From Gp6-AA40 sp963723495 (GTDB lineage: Bacteria; Acidobacteriota; Vicinamibacteria; Vicinamibacterales; UBA2999), in NCBI GenBank assembly GCA_963723495.1, contig CAVRQR010000015.1:186001-250000 (forward strand): a DNA stretch of 64,000 nt. The letters run 5' to 3'. The notes under the pieces are model-generated. The model did not search any database. It worked only from the letters and a program-made list of their open reading frames with translations, and was not told the DNA's origin. Position 1 is the first letter of the stretch. Each line of letters opens with the position of its first letter. Below are positions 49,792 through 59,700 of the stretch, in pieces. The translations under genes were made by a program, and so were the position numbers.

Positions 49792-50021
49792 ATCTTCAAC
49801 CTGGTGTGACTCGTCATCTCACCCGAGTCATCCATCGCCGCCTGCCGGCGTTTGATGTAGATGACGACGCCGGCCACGATGAGGCATCCGACGACCGCGA
49901 CGGCTAGCAGGACACCGGCCATCGCGAACATCCCGATGACGAAGTCGATGCTGATATCGCCGGTCGGATCGGGTCGTTGTCCGACGTCGACGATGATTGG
50001 GTTCTGCACGAGCCATATCAT
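49788..50021 (-). CDS. small membrane protein of unknown function
   Basis: 77 residues from ATG 50021 (GTG 50030 is also possible). One long hydrophobic helix (GMFAMAGVLLAVAVVGCLIV) and a short basic/acidic tail (KRRQAAMDDSGEM). It starts 3 bp past the stop of the aminopeptidase gene or, from GTG, overlaps it. Family not recognised. Confidence 0.6.
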   Translation of the reverse strand: MIWLVQNPIIVDVGQRPDPTGDISIDFVIGMFAMAGVLLAVAVVGCLIVAGVVIYIKRRQAAMDDSGEMTSHTRLKI

Positions 50022-50023
50022 GA

Positions 50024-51548
<1,525 letters not shown>

Positions 51549-51653
51549 CGTGTCGATTCCCTGTCCTGTCCACGGCACCAATCACCGGAGCGTGGCTTGT
51601 CCGACTGGGGTTTAGGGCTTAGAATCGGATCAAAGCCTGCCCGGGAGATCGAC

Positions 51654-52103
51654 GTGCCCTATTCGCCACGCGCGTACTGCGCGCTCTCGGTTGCAATCGT
51701 CAGCCTGTCCATGGCTGGACTGCCGTCCGCTGACGCTGTTCTCAGCGCTCAGTCTGGTGGCGAAGCCAAGAAACCCAGTCTATCACTCAGAGTGACGCCG
51801 CCGGTTGGCTTCGCACCCCTGCGGACACGTCTCGTCGTCGACGTGCGCGATGGTGATGACGACTACGCGGACTTCTACTGCCCGACAGTTGAATGGGATT
51901 GGGGTGACGGAACGGTCTCGGCGAACTCGGAAGATTGCGATCCGTACGAAGCGGGCAAGAGCGCCATCCGACGACGTTTCTCGACCGAGCACACCTTCCG
52001 ACAGGCTGGCGCCTATCGGGTGGCGTTTCGACTGAAGCAGAAGGATCGCGTTGTCGCAACGAGCAGCGTCAACGTGCAGGTCCGCGCCGGACTCCCGCAG
52101 TGA
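51654..52103 (+). CDS. secreted PKD-domain protein
   Basis: 149 residues from GTG 51654 (an in-frame start at 51597 exists). A signal peptide (LSVAIVSLSMAGLPSADA) is followed by one PKD-like Ig fold: VTPPVGFAPLRTRLVVDVRD, VEWDWGDGTVS and STEHTFRQAGAYRVAFRLK. The WDWGDG and HTFRQAGAY pieces are PKD hallmarks. Role unknown; probably surface or periplasmic binding. Confidence 0.75.
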   Translation: MPYSPRAYCALSVAIVSLSMAGLPSADAVLSAQSGGEAKKPSLSLRVTPPVGFAPLRTRLVVDVRDGDDDYADFYCPTVEWDWGDGTVSANSEDCDPYEAGKSAIRRRFSTEHTFRQAGAYRVAFRLKQKDRVVATSSVNVQVRAGLPQ

Positions 52104-52106
52104 CGC

Positions 52107-53180
52107 TTAGACCGGAACCGGCGGCGGCACGACGCGCCGCTCGGTGAAGAGGCTCGTCACCGCCGCACCGAGACCGATCGTCCACGCCACGAATTCGACC
52201 AACAGGCCGGCCGAGCGCATCGGCCACGAGACTGGACTCAGCCAGCCCAGGCCATAAGCCATCAACTGGCCGAGGACGGTGATGCCAACGATGACGGCGT
52301 AGCCGATCAGGAAATCCAGGACCGAGGTGCGCGTCACGTCGCCTCCGCCGCGCAACGCACGCCCGATGCGAACTGCCACTCCGGTGAAGCCAGCCACCCA
52401 CAGCAATGCGAGAGCGGCAAGCACGAAAGGAATCGCGGCGAGCAGCGGGATGCCGATGATCGAGACGATCAGCATCACCGAGATGACGACGAGCACAGGC
52501 ACGAACAGTACTTCGACGGCGAGACCTGTCACGATTGAGGCGCCGGCTGAGCGGCTGGAGATATTGCTAATCCAGCCAGGTGCGGCCAGCGTCAGCAGCA
52601 GCGCGATCGCCATCGTGAACGAGAGCCTGAAGACCGATCCCCAGAAGGTCAATGTCGGCCACCACTCGCTCCATTCCGGATCGAAGGTCACGCCCGGCCA
52701 CAGGACGGCCTCATCGATCGTGCCCTGGACTGTTGCCCCCGGCTCCTGGGTGACGGCGCCACCCACCGTTACGGCATTTCCCTGAATGACCGCTTTCGGT
52801 CCAAGGCGCAGCCCACCGCCGACGACGACCACGTCATCTTCGACACGACCGTCAATGCGTGCAGAGCCACCGATCACCACGATCGGTTCGGCCGACGTCT
52901 CACCTTCGGCGAGCATGTAACTGCGAAGGATGCGGAGGTGGACGCCATCAAAGCGTTCTCCCAGCCGTTCCATGCGCTCGCGACGCTCCTCACGCCGCTG
53001 CTCGATTCGCTCGCGACGTTCTTCGCGGGCGTCCTCGCGCTCCTGCCGAATCCGGTCGCGGCGCTCCTGGCGGGTTTCGGCAGGATCCGAACGGAAATCA
53101 TCCGGCGGTCGTTCAGGTGTCTGTGCCCAGGCCGACGACACGGCCAGCAGCACCACAAGCGCAGCGATCCCTCGCGTCAC
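52107..53180 (-). CDS. membrane protein with ER-rich helix and bactofilin-like strand block
   Basis: 357 residues, intact. A signal peptide (MTRGIAALVVLLAVSSAWAQ) precedes a highly charged Arg/Glu segment (about residues 36-75, e.g. REDAREERRERIEQRREERR) likely to be a single alpha-helix, then a bactofilin-like block of short beta turns (VIGGSARIDGRVEDDVVVVG, GGAVTQEPGATVQGTID) and four or five membrane helices (AAIPFVLAALALLWVAGFTG). No function is known to me. Confidence 0.75.
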   Translation of the reverse strand: MTRGIAALVVLLAVSSAWAQTPERPPDDFRSDPAETRQERRDRIRQEREDAREERRERIEQRREERRERMERLGERFDGVHLRILRSYMLAEGETSAEPIVVIGGSARIDGRVEDDVVVVGGGLRLGPKAVIQGNAVTVGGAVTQEPGATVQGTIDEAVLWPGVTFDPEWSEWWPTLTFWGSVFRLSFTMAIALLLTLAAPGWISNISSRSAGASIVTGLAVEVLFVPVLVVISVMLIVSIIGIPLLAAIPFVLAALALLWVAGFTGVAVRIGRALRGGGDVTRTSVLDFLIGYAVIVGITVLGQLMAYGLGWLSPVSWPMRSAGLLVEFVAWTIGLGAAVTSLFTERRVVPPPVPV

Positions 53181-53239
53181 AGCGACTTACTCCCTCGCCG
53201 GTTCAGACGGAGGCACCGGCGGTGAAGTTCCCGGGACAG

Positions 53240-53273
53240 GCGAACTGAGAACGAAGGACGAAGAACGAAGAAA
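53240..53273. repeat. short GAACGAAG direct-repeat block
   Basis: The gap between the ER-rich membrane protein and the thiolase contains iterated GAACGAAG / GGACGAAG words with a 9-bp period. No hairpin. Compare the blocks at 12063 and 2582. Confidence 0.5.
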
Positions 53274-54458
53274 CTAGACAGAAACCACCATGGCGATGCC
53301 CATTCCACCGCCAATGCACAGTGAGGCGACACCCTTTCCCCCACCGCGAGCGCGCAAGGCGTAGATGAGGGTGGTCAGCACTCTGGCGCCGCTGGCGCCA
53401 ATCGGATGGCCGAGCGCGACGGCACCGCCCCTCGTGTTGACCCTCGAAGCATCGAGGCCGAGCTCCCGGCCTACGGCGACCGCCTGTGCCGCGAATGCCT
53501 CGTTCAGCTCGAAGAGGTCGATGGCTTGGAGCGCCAGCTCCGCCCGCTGCAACGCCGTGCGCACGGCGTTGACCGGTCCCATGCCCATGATTGCGGGATC
53601 GACGCCGGTTGACGCAAACGAGATCACCTCCGCAAGCGGTTCTCGCCCAAGCTGGCGGGCTCTTGCTGCGCTTGCAACGACGACGGCAGCTGCACCGTCG
53701 TTGATACCTGATGCGTTGCCCGCCGTCACGCTTCCATCCTTCTTGAATGCCGGCTTCAGCGCAGCGAGCTTCTCGACGGTGGTGCCGCGCCTGGGATACT
53801 CGTCTGTGTCGACGAGCATCGGTTCGCCCATTTTCTGTGCGACGGCGACCGGTACGATCTCGTCCTTGAAGGCGCCGCTCGCAATCGCCTGCTCAGCGCG
53901 TCGCTGGCTCTCGGCGGCAAAACTGTCCTGGTCCGCACGCGACACACCAAATCGATCGGCGATCGTCTCCGCGGTCATGCCCATGTGACATCCTTCAATC
54001 GCGCAGGTCAGACCTTCCGCTAGAAGGGAATCCGTCACCTCCGCGTGCCCCATTCGAAAACCCCAACGCGCGCCCTTGAGCACGTACGGTGCGTTCGACA
54101 TCGACTCGGTGCCGCCGGCCACGGCAAGGTCGATATATCCCGTCTGCATCGCCTCGGCAGCATGGACGACCGCCTGCAGCCCGGAACCACAGACGCGATT
54201 GACGGTTTCGCCCGGCACCTCCTTCGGAACGCCTGCCTTGAGCGCTGCCTGTCGCGCAACATTCATCCCGGCGCCACCCTGCAGGACGCACCCCATGATC
54301 ACGTCACCGATCGCAGCCGCCTCGACGCCAGCGCGTGCGATGGCTTCACGAATGACGACGGCACCCAGGTCCGCGGCGGAGACATCCTTCAACGTGCCGC
54401 CGAACGATCCGATTGCTGTACGACATGCGCTGAGGATCACTGTGGGCTCTTTGAGCAT
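53274..54458 (-). CDS. acetyl-CoA C-acetyltransferase (thiolase)
   Basis: 394 residues, intact. Active-site Cys in ETVNRVCGSGLQAVVHA, second Cys in SLCIGGGMGIAM, and His in GGAVALGHPIGASGARVL. Length and motifs fit biosynthetic or degradative thiolase II (atoB/phaA type): two acetyl-CoA to acetoacetyl-CoA or the reverse. It is divergent from an acyl-CoA synthetase, suggesting linked short-chain acyl-CoA metabolism. Confidence 0.92.
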   Translation of the reverse strand: MLKEPTVILSACRTAIGSFGGTLKDVSAADLGAVVIREAIARAGVEAAAIGDVIMGCVLQGGAGMNVARQAALKAGVPKEVPGETVNRVCGSGLQAVVHAAEAMQTGYIDLAVAGGTESMSNAPYVLKGARWGFRMGHAEVTDSLLAEGLTCAIEGCHMGMTAETIADRFGVSRADQDSFAAESQRRAEQAIASGAFKDEIVPVAVAQKMGEPMLVDTDEYPRRGTTVEKLAALKPAFKKDGSVTAGNASGINDGAAAVVVASAARARQLGREPLAEVISFASTGVDPAIMGMGPVNAVRTALQRAELALQAIDLFELNEAFAAQAVAVGRELGLDASRVNTRGGAVALGHPIGASGARVLTTLIYALRARGGGKGVASLCIGGGMGIAMVVSV

Positions 54459-54468
54459 GGATCCATTC

Positions 54469-54542
54469 TAGGCTCTCGGCGCTGGGCTCTGGCATGTGGT
54501 TCATAGTTCTGCCGACAATCCGAAGCCTGAAGCCGAGAGCCT
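54469..54542. repeat. intergenic inverted repeat (GGCTCTCGGC word)
   Basis: AGGCTCTCGGC (54469-54479) and GCCGAGAGCCT (54532-54542) are perfect 11-bp complements; variants of the word (GGGCTCTGGC, GAAGCCTGAAGCC) fill the interval. Located between divergent thiolase and acyl-CoA synthetase genes. Confidence 0.65.
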
Positions 54543-54561
54543 GTAGTGTTATAACCACCAC

Positions 54562-56517
54562 ATGGACCAGTTCGACTTCGGCGGCGCCATCGCGTGGCGG
54601 CCGAGTTCCGAGTACATCGAGCGCAGTCGACTGATCGCGTTCATCCGGAAGCATGGGCTCAGCGGACTCGACGAGTTGATGAACCGGTCAACCACCGATC
54701 TCGAATGGTTCTGGCGTGCCGTGATGGACGACATCGGCATCGAATTCTACGAACCGTACACGCGCGTCGTCGATCTCTCGCCGGGTGTCGCTCGGCCGAC
54801 GTGGTGCATCGATGGGCGCATGAACATCGTCCACAACTGCCTGGAGAAATGGGCACGGACATCCACCGCGCATCGCGATGCACTGCGGTGGGAGGGAGAA
54901 GAAGGAACGACGCGTGCGATGACCTACGCGGAACTGCTGCACGAGGTCAATCGTGCGGCCGGCGGGCTGCGCGGGCTCGGCATTGGCCGCGGTGACCGCG
55001 TGGCCTTGTTCATGCCGATGTGCCCGGAGCTCGTGGCCGCGTTCTTCGCCGTGATCAAGATTGGCGGCATCGTGCTGCCGCTCTTTTCCGGGTATGGCGC
55101 GGATGCCGTCAGCAGCCGCCTCAAGGACGCTGGCGCAAAGGCCCTGATCACGACCGATGGGTTCTGGCGCCGTGGACAACCCGTGCGGCTGAAAGACATC
55201 GCCGACGCGTCCGTCTCGACGGTGCCTTCAATGAAGCATGTGATCGTCGCAAGACGGATCGGTGCCGAGATCGCAATGGGATCTCAGGATCTCTGGTGGA
55301 CCGATCTCGTCGCCGGCCAGCCGGATTCATTCGCAACCGAGCACACAGACGCCGACGAGCCGCTGATGATCATCTACACGTCGGGAACGACCGGCCTGCC
55401 CAAAGGGGCCGTGCACTCGCACTGTGGATTCCCGATCAAGACCGCGCAGGACATGATGCACTGCTTCGACGTCCAGGACGGCGAAACGATGTACTGGGTC
55501 AGCGACATGGGCTGGATGATGGGGCCCTGGGAAGTGCTCGGGATGACGCTGCTCGGCGGCACGATGGTTCTCTACGACGGCGCACTGGACTTCCCTGCGC
55601 CCGATCGCCTGTGGGCACTGGTCGAGCGTCATCGCGTCAACATCCTTGGCGTGTCACCGACGCTCATCCGGGCACTGATGCGCCACGGTGAAGATCCCGT
55701 CCGCGCACATGACCTCGGCTCGCTTCGCATTCTCGGGTCAACCGGTGAACCGTGGAATCCCGAACCCTGGAGATGGTTCTTCGATGTCGTCGGTTGCGGC
55801 CGGCTGCCAATCATCAACTACTCGGGTGGAACAGAAGTGTCCGGAGGCCTCGTCGGCGGCAACGTCCTGACACCGCTCAAGCCGGCCGCCTTTGCCGGTC
55901 CACCGCCTGGGATCGCGGCAGATGTCGTCGATGAGCAGGGGCGACCGGTCCGCAATCAGGTCGGTGAGCTCGTTGTTCGGGCGCCCTGGATAGGGATGAC
56001 GCGAGGGTTTTGGAACGACGACGAGCGGTACATGCAGACCTACTGGTCGCGCTTCCCAAACGTGTGGGTTCACGGCGACTGGGCCGCGATCGACGAAGAT
56101 GGACTCTGGTACATCCTTGGGCGCTCCGACGACACGATTAAGATCGCGGGCAAACGATTGGGCCCGGCAGAAGTCGAGTCGGTGCTCGTCGAGGATCCTG
56201 CCGTGCTCGAGGCTGCCGCCATCGGCGTGCCGGACGAGATGAAAGGACAGGCACTGGTCTGCTTCTGCGTCCTGAGACCCGGTCACGCGCCCAACGCCGA
56301 GATAACCTCACGCCTTACCGGGCTGGTGATCGATCGCCTCGGGAAACCCCTCAAGCCGAAGGCGATCGAGTTCGTGCGCGATTTGCCAAAGACGCGCAAC
56401 GCCAAGGTCATGCGCCGCGTCATCCGCGCCGCGTATCTCGGGGATGCACCAGGTGACCTTTCATCGCTCGAGAACCCGCAGGCTGTCGAGGAGATCCGCC
56501 TCGCTCGGCGCACGTAG
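54562..56517 (+). CDS. acetyl/propionyl-CoA synthetase-like AMP-forming ligase
   Basis: 651 residues, intact, the length of AMP-forming acyl-CoA synthetases. P-loop IIYTSGTTGLPKGAVHSH, adenine-binding YSGGTEVSGG, hinge GRSDDTIKIAGKRLGPAEVE, and catalytic Lys in PKTRNAKVMRRVIRAAYLG. Activates acetate or another short-chain acid to its CoA ester. N-terminal ACAS-like domain (LEWFWRAVMDDIGIEFYEP). Confidence 0.9.
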   Translation: MDQFDFGGAIAWRPSSEYIERSRLIAFIRKHGLSGLDELMNRSTTDLEWFWRAVMDDIGIEFYEPYTRVVDLSPGVARPTWCIDGRMNIVHNCLEKWARTSTAHRDALRWEGEEGTTRAMTYAELLHEVNRAAGGLRGLGIGRGDRVALFMPMCPELVAAFFAVIKIGGIVLPLFSGYGADAVSSRLKDAGAKALITTDGFWRRGQPVRLKDIADASVSTVPSMKHVIVARRIGAEIAMGSQDLWWTDLVAGQPDSFATEHTDADEPLMIIYTSGTTGLPKGAVHSHCGFPIKTAQDMMHCFDVQDGETMYWVSDMGWMMGPWEVLGMTLLGGTMVLYDGALDFPAPDRLWALVERHRVNILGVSPTLIRALMRHGEDPVRAHDLGSLRILGSTGEPWNPEPWRWFFDVVGCGRLPIINYSGGTEVSGGLVGGNVLTPLKPAAFAGPPPGIAADVVDEQGRPVRNQVGELVVRAPWIGMTRGFWNDDERYMQTYWSRFPNVWVHGDWAAIDEDGLWYILGRSDDTIKIAGKRLGPAEVESVLVEDPAVLEAAAIGVPDEMKGQALVCFCVLRPGHAPNAEITSRLTGLVIDRLGKPLKPKAIEFVRDLPKTRNAKVMRRVIRAAYLGDAPGDLSSLENPQAVEEIRLARRT

Positions 56518-56518
56518 C

Positions 56519-56950
56519 CTACTTCTTCTCAAAGGTCGTGCTCCAGGTCGGCGCTGCGGCCTTGACGAGCTCCAGCAACTGCGGCGAGATATCGGACTCT
56601 CCGGTGAGCGCCCTGATCTCCAGGACATCGTCGAACCCGAGACCGGTTGGGCACTTCAGCGCCCACTTGATCGCCTCCTCCAGTGACTCGACCTCGACGA
56701 CGTAGAAGCCACCGACCAGTTCCTTGGACTCAGTGAACGGCCCATCGACCAGCCCTCGCTTGCCCTGCTTGACCTCGATGCGCGCGCCGTCACCGCCCGG
56801 CTTCAGCCCTTCGGCAGCGACCAGCACGCCGGCTCGGTGCATCTCCTCGTTGAACCTCATGTAGGCGCTGAACAGTTCCTCGTCGAACGGCGCGTTCGGA
56901 TCTGGCGACGTGCTGTCCTTGCCCGGCTGCGCGGTGATGATGAATCGCAT
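56519..56950 (-). CDS. YciI family (YCII-related) protein
   Basis: 143 residues. DGPFTESKELVGGFYVVEV is the conserved core with the DGPFTE motif, and MRFIITAQPGKD opens a ferredoxin-like fold. Members are small dimeric proteins, some linked to sigma factors; function is generally unknown. It converges with the acyl-CoA synthetase. Confidence 0.87.
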   Translation of the reverse strand: MRFIITAQPGKDSTSPDPNAPFDEELFSAYMRFNEEMHRAGVLVAAEGLKPGGDGARIEVKQGKRGLVDGPFTESKELVGGFYVVEVESLEEAIKWALKCPTGLGFDDVLEIRALTGESDISPQLLELVKAAAPTWSTTFEKK

Positions 56951-57043
56951 CTGCGTGTGTCCTCCAGTTTCTTGACGGCTCTACCCTGACGACGAGGGAG
57001 GAACCGCCGGATCGACATCCGGAGACAGGAATTCTTCAGACCG

Positions 57044-57406
57044 TTATGGGAGAAAGGATCCGTCCGCGGCCGGCCGGAACGTCACGACGTCCACCACCGC
57101 TGCCACCGGGATCGGCCCATAAATATGCGGAAAGAGCTGCTCTCCGCCTTCGAGGTTCTCGTAGCGCACCTGACAGCCCAGGCGCAGCGGATCGATATGC
57201 AGCAGAACGAGATCCTGCCTGCCGCGAAAGCGCTGATTGGCGACCCACACCACCTGGTGAGCATCGGAGCAATGGATGAAACCCTCCGTCGCCAGCGAGT
57301 CCGCCGTGTAGGCGCCGTTCGCCCGGGCTGTGGTCCAGGCGTCGTGAGAGGTGATGTGGAAGATACGAGTCAGGTCTCGCGCCCCTTCATCAGCTCCGCT
57401 CGCCAT
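57044..57406 (-). CDS. DUF952 family protein
   Basis: 120 residues with the DUF952 landmarks GFIHCSDAHQVVWVANQRF and LFPHIYGPIPVAAV, and an ARRANGE-like N-term TRIFHITSHDAWTTARANG. Small cytoplasmic protein of unknown activity. The start ATG 57406 lies 36 bp inside tyrA, making it the last gene of the aromatic operon. Confidence 0.85.
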   Translation of the reverse strand: MASGADEGARDLTRIFHITSHDAWTTARANGAYTADSLATEGFIHCSDAHQVVWVANQRFRGRQDLVLLHIDPLRLGCQVRYENLEGGEQLFPHIYGPIPVAAVVDVVTFRPAADGSFLP

Positions 57407-58245
57407 CGGGCGGCGTTCTCGAAGACCGTGTCCACCGTCGTGCCGTCCGCAAGCCCGGCACGCAGTTGCTGGAGGCTGGCAATCAGCCGATCGAGGGCGG
57501 TGCCGATATCAGTGGCATTCGCCGCGCATACCTCGCGCCAGACATCTGACGGGCTGGAGGCGAGGCGCGTGGAGTCGACGAGACCGCGTCCGGCCAGCCG
57601 CAAGCCACTGGACTCGGCAGCTTCACCAACGACGTCCATGAGTGCGCTCACCGTCAACTGCGGGAGGTGGCTGAGAAAGGCCATCAGCCGATCGTGCTCG
57701 TCAGCATTCATCGTGGTCGGTCTCGCACCCAGGCTTTGAACGAACCCGGCCAGCCGTTCGACGGTCTGTGCCGCAGCCGGTCCTTCCGGCGTCAGGATCC
57801 ACGGCCTGCCTCGAAAGAGGTCCGCTCGCGCGAACGCAAAGCCGCCCTGTTCGGCTCCTCCGATCGGATGACCGCCAACAAAGGCCGCACGCGACGCAAC
57901 CAGCGCGCCGGCCGCCTTGACGATGTCGCGCTTGGTGCCGCCGACGTCGGTAATCGCCGCGCCTTCCCCAAGAATCGCCGCGACCTCCGGCAGCAGACGG
58001 ACGTTCTGCTCGACGGGCGCCGCGAGCACGACGAGGTCCGTGCCTCCGAGCTCGGCGACTTTGTTTGCGGCACGATCGATCGCGCCACTCCCCGCGGCGT
58101 GTGCGAGAACTGGCGGGCGATCCACCGCAGTGATGCGGATCGACGGCCAACGCTCGCGGACCGCCAAGGCGATCGATCCACCGATCAGGCCGAATCCAAC
58201 GATGGCGATGTTTTGAAACGGGGGTTCTGTTTCGGATGGCGGCAT
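57370..58245 (-). CDS. tyrA: prephenate dehydrogenase
   Basis: 291 residues, intact. Rossmann motif IVGFGLIGGSIALAV, TDVGGTKRDIV, and the substrate-binding GGHPIGGAEQGG. Oxidises prephenate to 4-hydroxyphenylpyruvate, for tyrosine. No regulatory ACT domain is present. It is separated from aroF upstream by an 85-bp gap that is almost entirely an inverted repeat, and it overlaps the DUF952 gene. Confidence 0.92.
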   Translation of the reverse strand: MPPSETEPPFQNIAIVGFGLIGGSIALAVRERWPSIRITAVDRPPVLAHAAGSGAIDRAANKVAELGGTDLVVLAAPVEQNVRLLPEVAAILGEGAAITDVGGTKRDIVKAAGALVASRAAFVGGHPIGGAEQGGFAFARADLFRGRPWILTPEGPAAAQTVERLAGFVQSLGARPTTMNADEHDRLMAFLSHLPQLTVSALMDVVGEAAESSGLRLAGRGLVDSTRLASSPSDVWREVCAANATDIGTALDRLIASLQQLRAGLADGTTVDTVFENAARWRAELMKGRET

Positions 58246-58249
58246 CTGT

Positions 58250-58325
58250 CAACTCCCAACTACCAATTCCCAACTTCCAAACCGCCCGGAAGCCTTGGGA
58301 GTTGGGAGTTGGGTATTGGGAGTTG
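58250..58325. repeat. inverted repeat with 31-nt arms between tyrA and the DAHP synthase gene
   Basis: The arm 58250-58280 (CAACTCCCAACTACCAATTC...) is largely complementary to 58295-58325 (TTGGGAGTTGGGAGTTGGG...); about 26 of 31 positions pair, with a 14-nt loop. The words match the block at 1086-1136. Confidence 0.8.
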
Positions 58326-58330
58326 CGTCG

Positions 58331-59377
58331 CTACCTCGCCCAGCCGCGACGGGCCATCGGCTCCAGGCAGATGCTGCGGCCGATCGCGGGAGCGATGATT
58401 CGCAGTTCCGCCATCAACCGATCGAATTGCGCGGGAAACATCGACTGTGCGCCATCACTGAGCGCGCGATCGGGGTCGTTGTGGACTTCGATGATCAGGC
58501 CGTCCGCACCGGCGGCAACAGCCGCACGCGCCAGTTGCGCCACCATGTCGCGACGGCCCGCGCCGTGGCTGGGATCCGCAATGATGGGAAGGTGGCTCAA
58601 CTTCTTGACGACCGGGATAGCCGAGATGTCGAAGGTGTTGCGCGTAGCTGTCTCGAACGTACGGATGCCGCGCTCACACAGGATGACCTCGTTGTTCCCG
58701 CCGGCGAGAATGTATTCCGCCGACAAGAGCCACTCCTCAATCGTCGCCGAGATGCCACGCTTGAGCAGCACCGGCTTGTGCACATGACCGAGCTCGCGGA
58801 GCAGCGTGAAGTTTTGCATGTTCCGCGCGCCGACCTGGAAGATGTCCGAGTACTTGCTAATCAGCTCGATCTGGCTGATGTCCATGACCTCGGAGATGAG
58901 CTTCAGGTTGTGGGCATCGGCCGCACGCCTGAGCATCTGAAGTCCCTTTTCACCCAGGCCCTGGAAGCTGTAAGGCGAGCTGCGCGGCTTGAACGCTCCG
59001 CCGCGCAGGATCTTGGCACCCGCGCGCTTGACGGCGGCGGCGCTGGCCATGACCTGTTCTTCGGTTTCAGCCGAACAGGGCCCCGCCATCACGATGACTT
59101 CGTCGCCGCCAATGCGCACATCGTCGAGGATCACGACGGTGTCCTCGGGCTTGAACGTGCGGCTGGCGCGCTTGTACGGTTCGGTGATGCGCAGCACCTC
59201 GTGAACACCGTCGAGTATCCCAATCAGTTCTGGATCGATCTTGTGCGCACCCACTACACCCAGGACCGTGCGGGTCGCTCCCGACGAACGGTGCACATCC
59301 ATCCCCAGCTCGATGAGCCTGGCGATGACCACGTCAATCTGAACCTCGGTGGCCCGCTCCTTCATGACGACGACCAT
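58331..59377 (-). CDS. aroF: 3-deoxy-7-phosphoheptulonate synthase, type I-beta
   Basis: 348 residues, intact. An N-terminal ferredoxin-like domain of about 70 residues (MKERATEVQIDVVIARLIEL) precedes the barrel with GPCSAETEEQV, GGAFKPRSSPYSFQGLG and PIIADPSHGAGRRDMV. First step of the shikimate pathway, condensing PEP and erythrose 4-phosphate. The start follows the chorismate mutase stop by 2 bp. Confidence 0.92.
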   Translation of the reverse strand: MVVVMKERATEVQIDVVIARLIELGMDVHRSSGATRTVLGVVGAHKIDPELIGILDGVHEVLRITEPYKRASRTFKPEDTVVILDDVRIGGDEVIVMAGPCSAETEEQVMASAAAVKRAGAKILRGGAFKPRSSPYSFQGLGEKGLQMLRRAADAHNLKLISEVMDISQIELISKYSDIFQVGARNMQNFTLLRELGHVHKPVLLKRGISATIEEWLLSAEYILAGGNNEVILCERGIRTFETATRNTFDISAIPVVKKLSHLPIIADPSHGAGRRDMVAQLARAAVAAGADGLIIEVHNDPDRALSDGAQSMFPAQFDRLMAELRIIAPAIGRSICLEPMARRGWAR

Positions 59378-59379
59378 GA

Positions 59380-59700
59380 CTACTCTCCCATCCGTGAATC
59401 AGCACTGTTCCTGTTATCGCTCGCGATGCGCTCGGCGCGTCTCGCTTCGTCGATGACGCGCTCGAAGATCCGGACGACGGCTTCGGCGGTCAGCGGTCCA
59501 GCCAACTCGGTCGCCGACCGTCTCACTCTGCTCAGAACCTCCGCTTCCCGCTCCGGCTGATAGATGGGAAGCGCCGCCTCATGCTTCAACCGGCCGACTT
59601 CCACGGCGCACGCGACCCGCACGTTCAGTAAACGCACGAGCTGCTCGTCGATCACGTCGATCCGGTTCCGCAATTCCTCGATGCTCAGGACTTCAGCCAA
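59380..59700 (-). CDS. chorismate mutase, AroQ class
   Basis: 106 residues from TTG 59700: LSIEELRNRIDVIDEQLVRL and VACAVEVGRLKHEAALPIYQ, the short all-helical AroQ fold. Makes prephenate for TyrA. No ATG or GTG is available at this point; the TTG, preceded by AGAGGAG, overlaps trpA by 16 bp. The arrangement directly before DAHP synthase resembles the fused or adjacent mutase-synthase pairs of other bacteria. Confidence 0.85.
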   Translation of the reverse strand: MAEVLSIEELRNRIDVIDEQLVRLLNVRVACAVEVGRLKHEAALPIYQPEREAEVLSRVRRSATELAGPLTAEAVVRIFERVIDEARRAERIASDNRNSADSRMGE

